DNA of 64,000 nucleotides from Blastomussa wellsi (GCA_947652115.1 OX393562.1:3905830-3969829), one strand, 5' to 3'; positions 23,800-37,498 are shown, counted from the stretch's first letter. The notes: generated from the sequence alone by a model not told the origin. A program made the numbers and translations.

Positions 23800-25675
23800 C
23801 CCATTTATAGTAAAGTTAGATAAATTGAAGTCTTTGCAATTCGTAACGGTTGATTCGCTATTTAAAAAAATTGCACTATAAAACGTAGGTTTTGATTGGC
23901 CGGCGCAAAGTCGCTTTCCAAGTGGAAACATTTTATTAATTTTGATGGCTTTATCTCTTACAAAGCGAGACAGCAGGCCAAGATACATTAAACTCAGCGT
24001 GGTAGCGAGACCTACAAGACACAAACAATGAAAATTAAAATGCAAGTTGATTAATTTCTTTTGTTCGTGCCCTCTATGCCTCGCTATCAAGCCAAATTTT
24101 AATATAGCGAAAGTGGCCTCTTGTCGGTCTATATATAGATTTCTATTTATATCTTTCGCCAGCGGGAGTCTGCTCTTCAATCCTTCCGAATCCACCTGGT
24201 TTCGTTCGATTACAGAAACATCGATAAAATGAGACAACAGGAACACATTTTTCGATAAAATACGATAACAGGAAGACATCGTTGATGTTGAAGTAACTAC
24301 AACAGACTGGACGGAGCTTACACACAGTGCTCAAACTTTTTCGTTTGCAAAGTTCCCAAAACGAGTGTTTCTGAGGGTGCGGCTTGGGCAGTGTTAATAG
24401 CGCTTGCATATCCCACCAGCAGGGAACTTGGTTTTCCGGTTGTGCGCACTCTGAAAAACCAAACATTTCAGGGCGAGCACCGATCGATATCGAAGAAGCT
24501 TCCTTTCCAAATATCACAAATATTTCTTAATTTACCAGTACAAAAACTGGAATGAATTCGAAAATTACTTAAGTAAATCCTCGCCTTCGGCTACTGTTTG
24601 CGTAAATTGAGGAATTGTCATAGCTTCCTTGATATTGAGCCCGAGGCAAACTAGGCGACATGTCGCTCCTTGTGTACAGCGTCACAAAAAGGCCTAGTTA
24701 GCCCGTTTATAGAAAAGTGAGATAAAGTGACGTCTTTGTAATTCGTAACGGTTAATTCGCTATTAAGAAATTGCACCGTCAAACGTAGGTTCTGATTGGA
24801 AGGCGCAAAGTCGTTTTCCAAGTGGCAACATTTTATTAATTTTGATGGTTTGATCTCTTACAAAGCGAGACAGCAGGCCAAGCGCGAGAGGTTCGTTATT
24901 TTTTTCGGCTAATGGTCTATATATACATAGATTTCTATTTATATTTAGATTTCTATTTATATATTTCGCTATCTTAATTATCTGGAGGGAGTTTGCTATT
25001 CAACCCTTCCAAATCCACCTGGTTTCGTTCAATTACAGAAACATCGATAAAATGAGACACCAGGAACACATTTTTTTGATAAATATAGAATAATACATGG
25101 TTGTGCGGAGATATGGAATTTCCCTTCGAGTGAAAACACGAGCCGCAAGTACAAACAACAAAACCCGTAAGATCGATCAACCGAAGCAATTTAATTTCGC
25201 TCGAACTTAGAAGCTTCCTCGACAATTTCTGCAGCTTAACTCAGAATCAGGAATTTATTCATAGAAAATGTTCTCTTGCGAATTTTCACTCGACCAAAGC
25301 TGGCGAAAAACAATGAAACACGCTTTTTCTATGTTTTATTTACCTACTAGAAGATGGGTATCCATGTTCTATTTAACAATTAAAGAAAATAATGCCCTCT
25401 TGAGGTCTAGAAAAGCTGCTAGTGGATGCCCGAGCCGTTAAGCGAGGGCATTCAACTGCTTTTCTGCTTTTCTGTACCGATATCGAAGAAGCTTCGTTTC
25501 CAAGTATCATAAATATTTCTAAATTTACCAGAACAAAAATTGGAATGAATTCGAAAATTACTTTAGTAAATCCTCGCCTGCGGCTACTGTTAGCATAAAT
25601 TTAGGATTACTCGAAGCTTCCTTGATATATATTAGGCAAACTAGGTGACAAGTCGCTGCTTGTGTATAATGTCCA
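23800..25675. repeat. Older internal direct repeat in duplication unit 1
   Basis: Two diverged copies about 0.9-1.0 kb apart: roughly 23800-24680 and 24690-25675. Anchor pairs are AAACGTAGGTT near 23882 and 24781, the TTGATGG/CTCTTACAAAGCGAGACAGC block near 23942 and 24841, and the AGAAGCTTC block near 24493 and 25487. Unit 2 of the 6.9-kb duplication repeats the same arrangement at about 30660-32590. No coding function is recognised. Confidence 0.75.
25340..25460. repeat. Dispersed repeat with GAGGTCTAGAAAAGC block, copy 1
   Basis: A segment with GAGGTCTAGAAAAGCTGCTAG is bounded by AATGCCCTC and GAGGGCATT, a 9-bp stem that would close a loop of about 45 bases. It is repeated at about 32255-32375 by the segmental duplication, and more loosely at 48950-49085. 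A transcribed structured RNA is possible but unsupported. Confidence 0.5.
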
Positions 25676-27960
25676 AACAAGTTCTGGTTTCGATTTAGTG
25701 GTGTGAATGATCGCAGCGACAAGAGCTGAGTTTGCCTCAGTGTAAATGTTGTGAATTTTTGGTTTGTTTTGGAACTATTGTTTTCTTGATCTATATTGTC
25801 TCGATGTACTTTTCCGTCTTGGTCGCTCTTTGTTTTGCGTCACTGGTGAAAGAGGATGAGTCCAAAATATTAATATTAATGTATATATATTTATGTACTT
25901 TAAGCCTAATGCAAAATAAAGCTTTCTAAATTGCTTCCCCACCGATAGGAAAAATATCTGTAAAACAGTCTGAACGGAAGGTTTCGATGAAAACAATAGC
26001 GCCCAAACAAACATGCTGACCGTTAAATATGCAGCTGGATGCACAATAGCCGTATCTGTAAAAAAATAAAAAAATGGAGATGTATATTCACGATGTGTTG
26101 GGGAAGGAGTAAACAAACGAAACAATTAATATTTCGGGTGTCCATTTCTAACATGCATAAGGAAAGCTAATGGTCATGGGTGTTCAGTTTTGTCATGGTA
26201 GGGTAAAGCTCCAGCCGCGACTAGTTATATTTTTCGACAAGCTTCAATAAAGACGTTGAGAAGATGCTCAACATTTTTCTATCTTCCAAATCCATTGGAG
26301 TTTTCATTTCGAGACATCATAACATTATCGATCCCTTCTCTCCTCGTAAAGAATGGGGCCATTAACCATTGATCTGCTTACTTCTCCAAGCTATTCTGTT
26401 AATGGCCAAAACCACTGCGTCCCAAAATTTCTTAAATTTGCCTGCGGAGGAAGCAGCGCCAACCGCTAAGCATACAGGCCATTATGTAACCAATGGCAAC
26501 ACCAACATTATATAAGCAACGAGCACATGCAAGTTCACGTGCAATACGAATTGTTATTTTAATCGGCCAGAAAGGTTTTAGCGACTATGAAAATGTTGTA
26601 ATTAATATCTCTGGTGGCATAAAATTTCGCCCATTATTAATATGGTAGATTTATAGATCAATGCTAAATGAAGAACAATATCTTCCTTTCATGATCAGTT
26701 GAGCAATGTCTTCAAAATGTCTTCCCCTTTAACATCGCTATCCAATTTACTTGATCTGTGATTGACTTTGTCAGCTCTGCGGCGTTCGAATATATGTAAA
26801 GCAGATGGAAATTAGAGTCGCAGTCCTGAATGATACATAAACCTACTTTGCAATCTATCTGAGCTCGCCGAGAACTGTTGTTTTGGTATTTTGGAGAAAG
26901 AAAAAAATAATGATCGCCTTTCTTTCTGTCTTTTTATAGAACTCACAATACAATTTCATTCTAACTTTCCCTGCTGGCTGCTTGTGTCCTTAGGGAACTT
27001 AAATTTTAAAATAAAGAGGGGGGATATTTTTTGGGAACCTGAAATGTACCCCATAAATCCTTAAATTATCAGCCCTTGGATACGTTTCCATTTGAGCCGT
27101 TCACTGTACGTAATTCGTGTGAGCAGAAAAATAGGGAAAACGAAAAGCGAAAAATTCAAAACCGACTGTATAGCATTGAGGCGAAGGAGCAAGTTCAATC
27201 GGCATGGGTCACTATGTTTGTAGCACGCAGTGTTCTTGAGGCCACAATTATCTCTTGAGAGTGCTAACTGATTCACGTTTTCGTCGATACCTTGTTTTTA
27301 CTCTGCAATAGAAACTGTTCTATATCTACTGTATAGAAAGAAAGTTATTGCTACATTAAAATTAAGAGAAAAATGATAGGCCCCGGAACTCGTTTCTGAG
27401 AAAAAACGATAATTTGCAAGCCACGGCGTATAGAAAAGCTGCCATTTTGTTCATGTGTGCCCTGATTAGGCGTAAAATTCTGCGTAATAATTCGCAATGC
27501 AATTCTGAGGAATCGTCTAAATTCATTAATTCAAAAGAAACATCTACTAATCAACTCTCAGGGATACATGATTTTGCAAGTAATATTTATGGCGGGGGAA
27601 ATATCTACTTAATTTCGTCACATTAACAGTCGAAACCTATCTTAATTATTTTTTTATTTTTTTATATTTTTTCTTTAATCTGAAAGTGGAATCCACAACA
27701 CATCTCGGAGTAGCTTTAAATATTCTTATTGCCTTAATAAAACAAGAATAACTAACAACCTATTTAACGAATCGGTAATTCCTATTGTCTGCCTAAAATT
27801 GAGGTGGCTAACAGTAGATTAGAGAGTCCTGTCTTTGTTATTCTTTTTCTGCTAGACCGGTGATGAAGATGTAAAAGGTTTAGTGTAATTTTAGTCAGAT
27901 CGACGTGGCCACAAAAGAGGTCAAAGAAAACCCATAATCTACATTTTTCAGCCTAATAAC

Positions 27961-28147
27961 TTAAAGGAGCAGTGTCACGGCATTTGAAGTCAATATCCTA
28001 TTTACTTTCAAATTGAAGAAAATCTAAAAGTAAGAGTTTTCAAATGCCGAAAAACACCAACGGGATAATAAAATGCTGAAATTATACAAGGATTGTTTCG
28101 AATGACAGCGTTTTTCAAGATGAGTTTCCGTGACGTAGCTCCTTTAA
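27961..28147. mobile_element. TTAA-ended miniature element, AGGAGC family, deleted copy
   Basis: Duplicate of the 21027-21257 element in unit 2, with the same ends TTAAAGGAGC and GCTCCTTTAA but an internal deletion of about 44 bp. Confidence 0.72.
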
Positions 28148-29197
28148 ACACTACTCAGTGTTTTTGTTTTGATGCATTTTTTGTTTAATTGAGAAAAGAA
28201 ACCTTTTCTGCGGAAAATTTGGTCCATAGGGTTCAGAGCCTCCTTAAATTTATGAAAAAAATGTATCTCTGAAAAATAAAAAAAAAAAACATTCTTTTCT
28301 CAATTTAAACAAAATATAAAAATAACAAAATACTTACAAGGAATAGTTCGCATATAGGGTATCTTTGACGTTGCCTCAAATCTGCACACTAGTATCATAA
28401 AAGTTACTTTCCAGTTTCACTGGAATGTCTAAGTTTGTCTCTGCTGAAACTTTGCTTTGATCAGTGTGGTATAATTATTCAAAAGGAAAAGCTGCATATA
28501 GTCACCTTTGCTTTAATTAAATTAAATCAGGTTGACTGTGAAATGCCTCGTTTGAAGTTGCTCGTGAAGGTTTCTCCTTAATGGTAGATGAACTCTTGAA
28601 ATTACACAAGGATATATTGCTACTGGTGATATTTTACAGAACAATTGCAGGCTGAAAAAGAGCTTCAAAACCAATAATTAACTCAGTCTTCGTTTCGTAA
28701 AATACATCTTCTCCTACGTTGAGCATGACTAAACAAGGGGAACTCAAAGAAAGTTTTTTTCTTTTTTTTACGGATGATGCATTTTGAACAGTTAAGTTTA
28801 ACTAAACTTTTCAAATTTGTCAATTAAAATTCTTTCAATCTTCCTAGTTTTTGTTCTAAGCCATCCATGATTCTTCTCAGTTTACTGTTAAATCTTTGGT
28901 CTTTTTGTACTTTGGTAAACTGCCATTTCAAGGTTTCCTTTGTTTTAAAGACAATTTTTATTCATTACCGAAGTGAACTTCATTTGTGATGACTTTAAAG
29001 CTCCTTTAATCTACGTCCAAACAAGTTATGGAAATTAACATTTTGTTGACTACAGAAAGCTCTAGCGAAAGTAAAACAAGTTGTCTTCATTACACCGTTG
29101 TCTCCGTTACAATATGCTTACATTACATGTATATTTTAGAAACATTTTAGCCGGGAATGTCAGAAGAGTAAACAGTGAAAAACAAAGTAAAATAAGG

Positions 29198-30148
29198 TCA
29201 TGGTAGCACCGTAAAAATTTCCGGGATTTCCGAAACTTCCGTTTCTTGCCTGGATTCACACGTTAACAAGCGCTTGAATTCAGCTCGAAATTCCCGATTT
29301 GTCGCGGCGTACACCCAAGGAGTGAGCGAACAGCTCAGGAAGAGGAAAAGCAAGACAACGCGGTCAGCAATTCGAGGCAGACGATTTGGCTGCAGTCGGA
29401 GGATTATGGATATGATATACTCCGGGATCCAGCAGATCAAAAAGAACTACACGACGCCGAAGACAGTTCGCGTTATTTTTATCTCTTCGACGTTAACGTG
29501 TACCTGTTCGCTCGTGCGAAAGGTGCACGAAACTTGACGTGCGTGCTCTCGAATGCTGTAGAACACCTTGGCATAGCAGTAAACCACAATAAAGGACGAC
29601 ACACCAAAATGAAAAGCCGTCTTGAGGACGCAGTACACTATGTCCGCGCTTGGATTGTCGAAACTCAGGATGCAGCTTACACGCTTGGCGTTGAATTCGT
29701 ACTTTGCGGATGACGGAATAGAAAAAGCGGATATGAACCCAACTTGTATAGCCCAAACCAGTACAAGGATGGCACAAGATTGTCGCTTGGAGGGAAATAT
29801 CTTTTTGTACACATGAGGCTTTGTCATTCGACAAAATCTGTTGAAGGCTGTCAGTGCGATGGTATGAAGAGTTGCAAATTCAATAAATAAAGTCATAAAC
29901 GCTTGGAAGTTGCAGACGTATTTCCCAAAGATCCATGTCCCTTCTGTGAAGAGTGTCACCACTATTAAAGGGCCGATAAAAACGGCGAACAGAAGGCCGA
30001 TGATTGCCAAAGCGGCAATGTACACATTTGTCGGAGTACGAAGGCGGGAATTTCTGTAAATCGTCAAGCATACCAGGATATTGCCAACGACAGCAGTCAA
30101 GTTGCCTAACAGAGCCAGAACGCCGCTTACAATGTCATCGTTCTTCAT
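29198..30148 (-). pseudogene. Melatonin-like GPCR duplicate with premature stop
   Basis: This second-unit copy of the 22332-23288 receptor is highly similar. Codon 234 is TAG (29447-29449) where the intact copy has TTG (Leu), so translation stops before TM6. The frame after the stop continues open for 82 more codons with CWIPEYI and TM7 preserved. A 6-bp deletion near the 3' end removes two residues. The first 233 codons are uninterrupted. So the lesion is a single point mutation in a recent duplicate: pseudogene, nonsense allele or sequencing error. A truncated five-helix product would not be expected to signal. Confidence 0.85.
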
Positions 30149-32789
30149 ATTTCACATAAAACTATGTTAACTAAGTGGAACAAAAACGAGATTTTGAATC
30201 CGGAACTGCACGCTATATTGACTATAGTAAACTCAGTTAGAAACCATACTAATCGCCATGATAATTTTGTAAGGACTCTGCTAAAATGCCTGTTAGATAT
30301 CGATATATCTTTGTTACGTTACCCTTTTAGCAGCATGGTTTTTCTGAACACCTAGCTCAGCCGTTGTGTCTTTCAAGTGTTATAATTCAGTATGAAGTCA
30401 TATTGTTATTCCATGCCATAACGTCTACAGAAGACATCTGTTTATGAATTTTCCCCTGAGGTTCTCTGGCCTTCTTCAATGGAAGAAGTAATTATTCAAT
30501 GTATTCTGGGTACTTTGTAATTAAAATAAAAAAAATATATGAATGAAAGTTTGAGTTGGACAGGTTAAGTTGAACTTTAAGTCGACTAAAGAAAGCGCAG
30601 TAAAATAAAACTGAAACAGAAATTAAAGAAAAAATAACCAGGTGGTCTGAAGGATTAGTATTAGCCCATTTATAGTAAAGTTAGATAAATTGAAGTCTTT
30701 GTAATTTGTAACGGTTGATTCGCTATTTAAACAAATTGCACCGTAAAACGTAGGTTTTGATTGGCCGGTGCAAAGTCGTTTTCCAAGTGGCAACATTTTA
30801 TTAATTTTGATGGCTTTATCTCTTACAAAGCGAGATAGCAGGCCAAGAGCGAGAGGTTCGTGATTTATTCGGCTAAGAGGCCACTTTCGATACATTAAAC
30901 TCAGCGTGGTAGCGAGACCTACAAGACACAAACAATGAAAATTAAAATGCAAGTTTATTAATTTCTTTTGTTCGTGCCCTCTAGGCCTCGCTATGAAGCC
31001 AAATTTTAATATAGCGAAAGTGGTCTCTTGCCGGTCTATATATAGATTTCTATTTATATCTTTCGCCAGCGGGTGTCTGCTCTTCAATCCTTCCGAATCC
31101 ACCTGGTTTCGTTCGATTACAAAAACATCGATAAAATGAGACAACAGGAACACATTTTTCGATAAAATACGATAACAGGAAGACATCGTTGAGGTTGAAG
31201 TAACTACTACAGACTGGACCGAGCTTACACACAGTGCTCAAACTTTTTCGTTTGCAAAGTTCCAAAAACGAGTGCTTCTGAGGGTGCGGCTTGGGCAGTG
31301 TTAATAGCGCTTCCATATCCCACCAGCAGGGAACTTGGTTCTCCGGTTTTGCGCACTCTGAAAAACCTACGTTTCAAAATTTCAGGGCGAGCACCGATCG
31401 ATATCGAAGAAGCTTCCTTTCCAAATATCACAAATATTTCTAAATTTACCAGTACAAAAACTGGAATGAATTCGAAAATTACTTAAGTAAATCCTCGCCT
31501 TCGGCTACTGTTTGCGTAAATTGAGGAATTGTCATAGCTTCCTTGATATTGAGCCCGAGGCAAACTAGGCGACATGTCGCTCCTTGTGTACAGCGTCACA
31601 AAAAGGCCTAGTTAGCCCGTTTATAGAAAAGTGAGATAAAGTGACGTCTTTGTAATTCGTAACGGTTAATTCGCTATTAAAAAATTGCACCGTCAAACGT
31701 AGGTTCTGATTGGAAGGCGCAAAGTCGTTTTCCAAGTGGCAACATTTTATTAATTTTGATGGTTTGATCTCTTACAAAGCGAGACAGCAGGCCAAGCGCG
31801 AGAGGTTCGTTATTTTTTTCGGCTAATGGTCTATATATACATAGATTTCTATTTATATTTAGATTTCTATTTATATATTTCGCTATCTTAATTATCTGGA
31901 GGGAGTTTGCTATTCAACCCTTCCAAATCCACCTGGTTTCGTTCAATTACAGAAACATCGATAAAATGAGACACCAGGAACACATTTTTTTGATAAATAT
32001 AGAATAATACATGGTTGTGCGGAGATATGGAATTTCCCTTCGAGTGAAAACACGAGCCGCAAGTACAAACAACAAAACCCGTAAGATCGATCAACCGAAG
32101 CAATTTAATTTCGCTCGAACTTAGAAGCTTCCTCGACAATTTCTGCAGCTTAACTCAGAATCAGGAATTTATTCATAGAAAATGTTCTCTTGCGAATTTT
32201 CACTCGACCAAAGCTGGCGAAAAACAATGAAACACGCTTTTTCTATGTTTTATTTACCTACTAGAAGATGGGTATCCATGTTCTATTTAACAATTAAAGA
32301 AAATAATGCCCTCTTGAGGTCTAGAAAAGCTGCTAGTGGATGCCCGAGCCGTTAAGCGAGGGCATTCAACTGCTTTTCTGCTTTTCTGTACCGATATCGA
32401 AGAAGCTTCGTTTCCAAGTATCATAAATATTTCTAAATTTACCAGAACAAAAATTGGAATGAATTCGAAAATTACTTTAGTAAATCCTCGCCTGCGGCTA
32501 CTGTTAGCATAAATTTAGGATTACTCGAAGCTTCCTTGATATATATTAGGCAAACTAGGTGACAAGTCGCTGCTTGTGTATAATGTCCAAACAAGTTCTG
32601 GTTTCGATTTAGTGGTGTGAATGATCGCAGCGACAAGAGCTGAGTTTGCCTCAGTGTAAATGTTGTGAATTTTTGGTTTGTTTTGGAACTATTGTTTTCT
32701 TGATCTATATTGTCTCGATGTACTTTTCCGTCTTGGTCGCTCTTTGTTTTGCGTCACTGGTGAAAGAGGATGAGTCCAAAATATTAATG
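30149..32789. other. Remainder of duplication unit 2
   Basis: No gene recognised. It holds the upstream flank of the broken receptor, the internal direct repeat pair and the second copy of the GAGGTCTAGAAAAGC segment. The part after about 31440 is almost identical to unit 1. Confidence 0.55.
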
Positions 32790-33126
32790 CAGTGACAAAA
32801 GTTTTCACAAAAGGAAATATTCATGGTGTTACACGAAGCAAATTGTTGAAGAGAACATAATTAGCATGCCTGGCCTTTTTACACTGCACGTAATATTGTT
32901 GATCTTCATGTCAAGTGATATAAGGAAAATGAAAGTTGACTTGTTCTCGTGGCTTGCACAGCGACTTGTTATGCTGTGTAGCTACGCACATTATACTTTT
33001 AAATGCTATTAAATGCTATGAACTCGCTATGCGCATGACATCGTCATTTAATTCCCTTGACCATGAAGTTCTTGTGTTTTTTAATTAATTTATTGTTTGT
33101 TTTCTTCAATTCATCTGTTCACAAAG

Positions 33127-33366
33127 TTAAAGGAGCTATGTCACGATATTTTGAGTTATTTCTTCGAAAACCTAATTTACACATAAAATTTAGGAAACCT
33201 AAAAATAATAGTTTGCAAAGGACAAAAAACAACAAAGGAGTGATACAAAAACAAAAAATAACAAGAAAAGCTGAGGGCGGAGAAGGTTGAAACGGATTTG
33301 AAATGACGATTTTGAAAATTTTAGGCTAAATTTTTCAAAGTGCACGAACGCTGACGTAACCTTTAA
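33127..33366. mobile_element. TTAA-ended miniature element, AGGAGC family
   Basis: It begins TTAAAGGAGCTATGTCACG and ends CTGACGTAACCTTTAA, with TTAA at both ends. The interior AAAATTTTAGGCTAAATTTT resembles the 16780 element. Non-coding. Confidence 0.65.
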
Positions 33367-35197
33367 CATAACATATTTTATGCGAACACAGTTTATGAGC
33401 TGAGCCATAAAATAAATAGCAATTATGTTGTAAGATTTCTAAAAATTATTACGGATGCTCCGTATTGATTAAGAATAAATATGGCAACAAAACTTTGTCT
33501 ATGAACTGTGGAAATTAAAAATAAAAACAGTCGACTGGCAATAATTAGAAGGAACATGTCAGACGCATCAATCTCTTGCCAAAATATTCACGTGGAATAT
33601 ATAACTAAACGGGCAAGCGGACCAATAAACAAAGAAACGAACGAAAAAACGACAGACCGAACAAAAGACATACGTACTTTCGGACGAACGAACGGCCGGA
33701 CGGGTAAATGAGTAAAGGAGCAGTAATGAAAGGGATAATTTTTCGCAATTTTTGTAGTAAAGTATTGGTAAATTTTTTAAATTTGTCAAATCTACGATTT
33801 TTTAGAACTTCCCGAAGTTTGAAAAATTGCTCCAAAACTGCCGCCATCTTGGTTCAAGTCCGAGTAATTGGGGGCTTGGGGCTAGTATTTGCTATGACGT
33901 AGAAAGGAGAACGACAGCTTGGTGAGTCTCATTCACTACTGTTAATTGATTCGTTTTGAGAGGATCTGAGAGAAATAAAGATTGCGAAGCGACTGACAAA
34001 AGAGTACACGAGGCTGAAAATCGTAAACAACGCGAGAAGCAGTCGCATGCGGTTCTCCTTTCTACGTCACAGCCTCACTCGCCCTAGGTCCCATGGGGAC
34101 GCGGACTTGAGCCAAATATTTCTCGACTTCAACCCCACATAAAAAATAGAGGAGTCACACAAATCAATAAACTTTTGCGCCAATTTACTTCACATAGTAT
34201 AAACATTTCTTCCAGCTGCAATTAAATTTGGGAGTTAGGTGCACTTTAAGAAGAAGCGAACGAGCGTGCGAACGGAACGGAGCAAGGGAGCAAGTAAGAA
34301 AGCAAACAAGAGACGAAGCAAAATGCAATATCCTCTAAGCCGTGTCGAGCAAACCTTAGTTTAAACACTTGCAATTGCAAATTTTTTCAGCAAGGTGTAT
34401 CTTCATGCCGCTGGTAACCAGAGAGTTTAGAAGACGACTAAACGATAGTCTCATCTATTCCAGATAACTTTCTAATGCAGACGAACATTTTCGCGAATTA
34501 ACTTAAAACGTAAACATGCAAAAAACTACCACAAAATACCACAATTCTATTAATTCTTTCTCCTGAAAGCTTCAAACTTGGTTTTCATCTCTGACGGACA
34601 TCATTCCAAAGGTTTCAAAGTGCTGTATGCTGATTAATTTTCACAGCTAGTTCTAGGCAATAGTAAATTCCAATGCGACCCCATGATTTCCACTTGCACC
34701 TGGGATCAACTTGATATTCATTTCCTTTTTTTAGTTCGTGTACAGTGCGACTTTAGTCAGACGCATCTTCCCAAGCTTCGATCCATCGTAAACATGCCAA
34801 GTCATTTTTTTAACTTTTATTTTCGAGAATTTACGGTCACTGCTAACTGACCTTTTGTCAAGGTTAGGTTGCGATTTGGAGAAAGTGACGTCAATGGCAC
34901 AAAAATACCTCATGGAACGAAATTGTAACAAAATCAACTTATAAAATTGTACGAAGGACGAGTCCACTTTCTCACCCAATCTTAAGCCTTGAAACCAATC
35001 ATGACTTGCACTCGCACGTTTTCCCGCACATGCGAAGTGCTTTTGTTTTTGGGGAGGCCGTCGTCTGAGAGGCAAAGCCGTGGAGAGATTGGTGAGGAGT
35101 CGGTTGAGTTTTGATTGGTTTACTGGACTGTCTTTAATTTGCCCTTTGTGATTGGTCAGAATTAAGGATTACTTTGGTTCTGATTTGGCGACGATAA
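33367..35197. other. Intergenic, no gene recognised
   Basis: There are frames up to 114 codons (34731-35075, minus) but no known motif, and the sequence resembles upstream repeat material. CCGCCATCTTGG at 33840-33851 also occurs in the TTAA element family (complement at 38968). Confidence 0.45.
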
Positions 35198-35357
35198 GCC
35201 ATTTCCGAGTTGCTTTCTACCTCTGTTTCACAACCTTTCATATGAAATAAGTTTGATTTTCAAGACAAAAGACGTGTGAGCACAACTAATTTCCATATGA
35301 AAGGTTACGCACCAAGACTTGTGTTGAAAGAGAGGAGAACAGCATCTCGGAAATGGC
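35198..35357. repeat. Fold-back element, about 160 bp
   Basis: GCCATTTCCGAG at 35198 pairs with CTCGGAAATGGC at 35346-35357; inside, AACCTTTCATATGAAAT pairs with ATTTCCATATGAAAGGTT. This imperfect palindrome is typical of miniature fold-back elements. Target duplication not clear. Confidence 0.65.
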
Positions 35358-37498
35358 CCATTGAAAACTGCTCTAATTTCAGCCAACATCATGAATAATA
35401 ACTACCAATCATTTGTGGTGTTGCCTAGCAATGGCTTTTTCTAACGAAGGGACTGCCAGCCTTTTGAATTTACTAGAGCAATACAAAGACCAAGACCTCT
35501 TTGAATAATGAACTCATTTTCAAATACTGGCAGCTATTTACTTGGCATATGAATATTAACTTCAATTATTTTAATTGACCTACAAGTGTGGTTTCCGTTT
35601 TTGTGAGATGCAAGTCGTGATAACACTTTTATCTCCTGAGATATTTGAGTTGGAAAATAGATCTTAGATAAATTAATTCCTCTTATCAATATTCTTACGA
35701 CGGGCATGTTGAACTTTGCAATAATTTGACTACGAAATATTACGCAGTTGCCACCAAGGATCCGAAGGAGCTTATTCTATTTTTTTTTCGTTAGATTCAA
35801 TGATTTTTTTCTTCATTTCAGTGCTCTAAAAGTAATCTATTGGGGATCCTTGAAAGGTCGGTGGTTAAAAATGTTTTTAAGGTTGACGGTAAACATTTTG
35901 TGCATTTGATATGGCTGTGGCAAATTGACGTGCGAAGGTTAAATTTTCATCTAGTTCATCTATCTGGTTATTAAGATCTCCTTAAAAATGAGGCCATCGG
36001 TCACGTGCGCGGATTTCGATTGCTGAAGACAACCTAACACTAAGATGACATCGTTACACGAGGCTAACGGCAAAATACAGCACCCGCAATACACAAAAAT
36101 GCAAACTAATCCAATATTTAATGTCCAATGTGTATAACGACTGTTTACCCACAGAGTTGAAAAGAACCGCAATTACAACAATAAGTAATAAGTAACGTAA
36201 TAATAAGTAACGTACAGCACATATTCTTACTTTTCAACGGTTGAAAGCACATGTAAGGAAAGTTCTTGCAGATAAGTCCTTAGTTAAAAACTTGTTCAAG
36301 CTTTTACCCATGAGATCCATTTAATAATGCTTATAGAAAAATTGCAGGAAAATTCCTTCATCGTGGCACGAACCTTGGAGAGCGGGGCAGGTGTGCCCTG
36401 TGTTTTTTCAAAGACATCAGCATACATCAAACGAATATCAATTGATCCAATAGTAGGTTCATTGACTGATGCTTTTCACGTCAGCCAGTCCAAAATTTCA
36501 TGCCCAGTATCAAATCGCCCTTGTGACATTCAGCTAGATGCTACTGGGAAACTAGCCTGCGTAGCCGGCGGGATTTGAGAGTTCGAGCTACACAGCATTT
36601 GCGGGCGAAGCCCGCGAGGTGAAGAGGCGAAGCCTCAACAATCCCCCCACTGCTTCGCCTCTCCAACGACGGCGTTTTGTCTGATTAGGGAATCGTTTAA
36701 AATAATTGGGGAATTTTTTTCACTGCTAAACTTGCACGAGCTGTTCTGGTAATGCTAGCCTTTCCACGAGTCGACTGCGTGAAAGCGAGCCCGACCACCG
36801 AATAACCGGAAACGGGCTTGGAGAAAGTCTATGGTAGTGCCAAAGGGACATCCAAAGCTGAAACACTGACAGAATGTCATGCGCAGCCCACTCAAGATGG
36901 ATGCATTAGTAAAGAAAGCATCAAGCATGTTCTAATTACGTATAATTAAAAAAGCTGGCTTAACTCTTCTGTTAGCGTTAATTATTTTCTTTTGTTTAAT
37001 TAAAACTGTTTTCTGTTATTGTCCTTCAACAAATGGAAAAAGAAGAATTCGTTAATTATAGAATTGGTGTTTGTCTGTTTAAAGCAAAACCTCATGAAGA
37101 GGTACGTTCGCCCATTACATGCTCACGGAGATTGGTCCGAAGCACTGGATTACAGAACAATTAGAAGTATAGAAATTCAGCTACTTTTAACGTTCGACTA
37201 GTATACTTACAATTGGCACATCAAGGTTTGTTACAGATAACCCAACAAACGCCAAAACTGGCTTTTCATCAGACAAAATACAAACACGGGGCTTGATTTT
37301 GTTAGGTGTTAATCCCTTAACCCCATCTCGAGACGCGCTAAGCTTGCAATGTTTTGCTCGTTATGAATCTTTGTTTGCATATCTGTGAATAGAGGTTGTC
37401 AAGAATCTTAATGCAGATCATGTCTTCGGTGCATTTTGATGAAAGAGTCCTTACGAAGGATTGATCTGTATTCTAAATCCAACACCAATCGCGCTAAA
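35358..37498. other. Intergenic, no gene recognised
   Basis: A frame at 36327-36578 (83 codons) shows no known motif. A GC-rich segment at about 36595-36665 has small inverted repeats (GCGGGCGAAGCCCGC; GAGGCGAAGC with GCTTCGCCTC) and looks like the end of a repeat element. Confidence 0.45.

Larger units (their letters stand above)
18932..32789. repeat. 6.9-kb direct tandem segmental duplication
   Basis: Unit 1 is about 18932-25881 and unit 2 about 25886-32789. Unit starts share TATATTTATGTACTTTAAGC; unit ends share GAGTCCAAAATATTAAT. Most of the length differs by scattered substitutions and small indels, but 24529-25875 against its partner differs at one base that I can see. Each unit carries a melatonin-like GPCR on the minus strand, an AGGAGC-family element and an older internal direct repeat. 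No other gene is recognised in either unit; the open frames at unit starts are not conserved as proteins. Confidence 0.93.

Noticed and set aside
24143..24517. 124-codon and 173-codon minus-strand frames in the internal repeat (23758-24517 and copies)
   Set aside because: Related copies are frame-shifted against each other without codon-type conservation, so they behave as non-coding repeat sequence.
34731..35075. 114-codon minus-strand frame
   Set aside because: No domain, no splice evidence and repeat-like composition.
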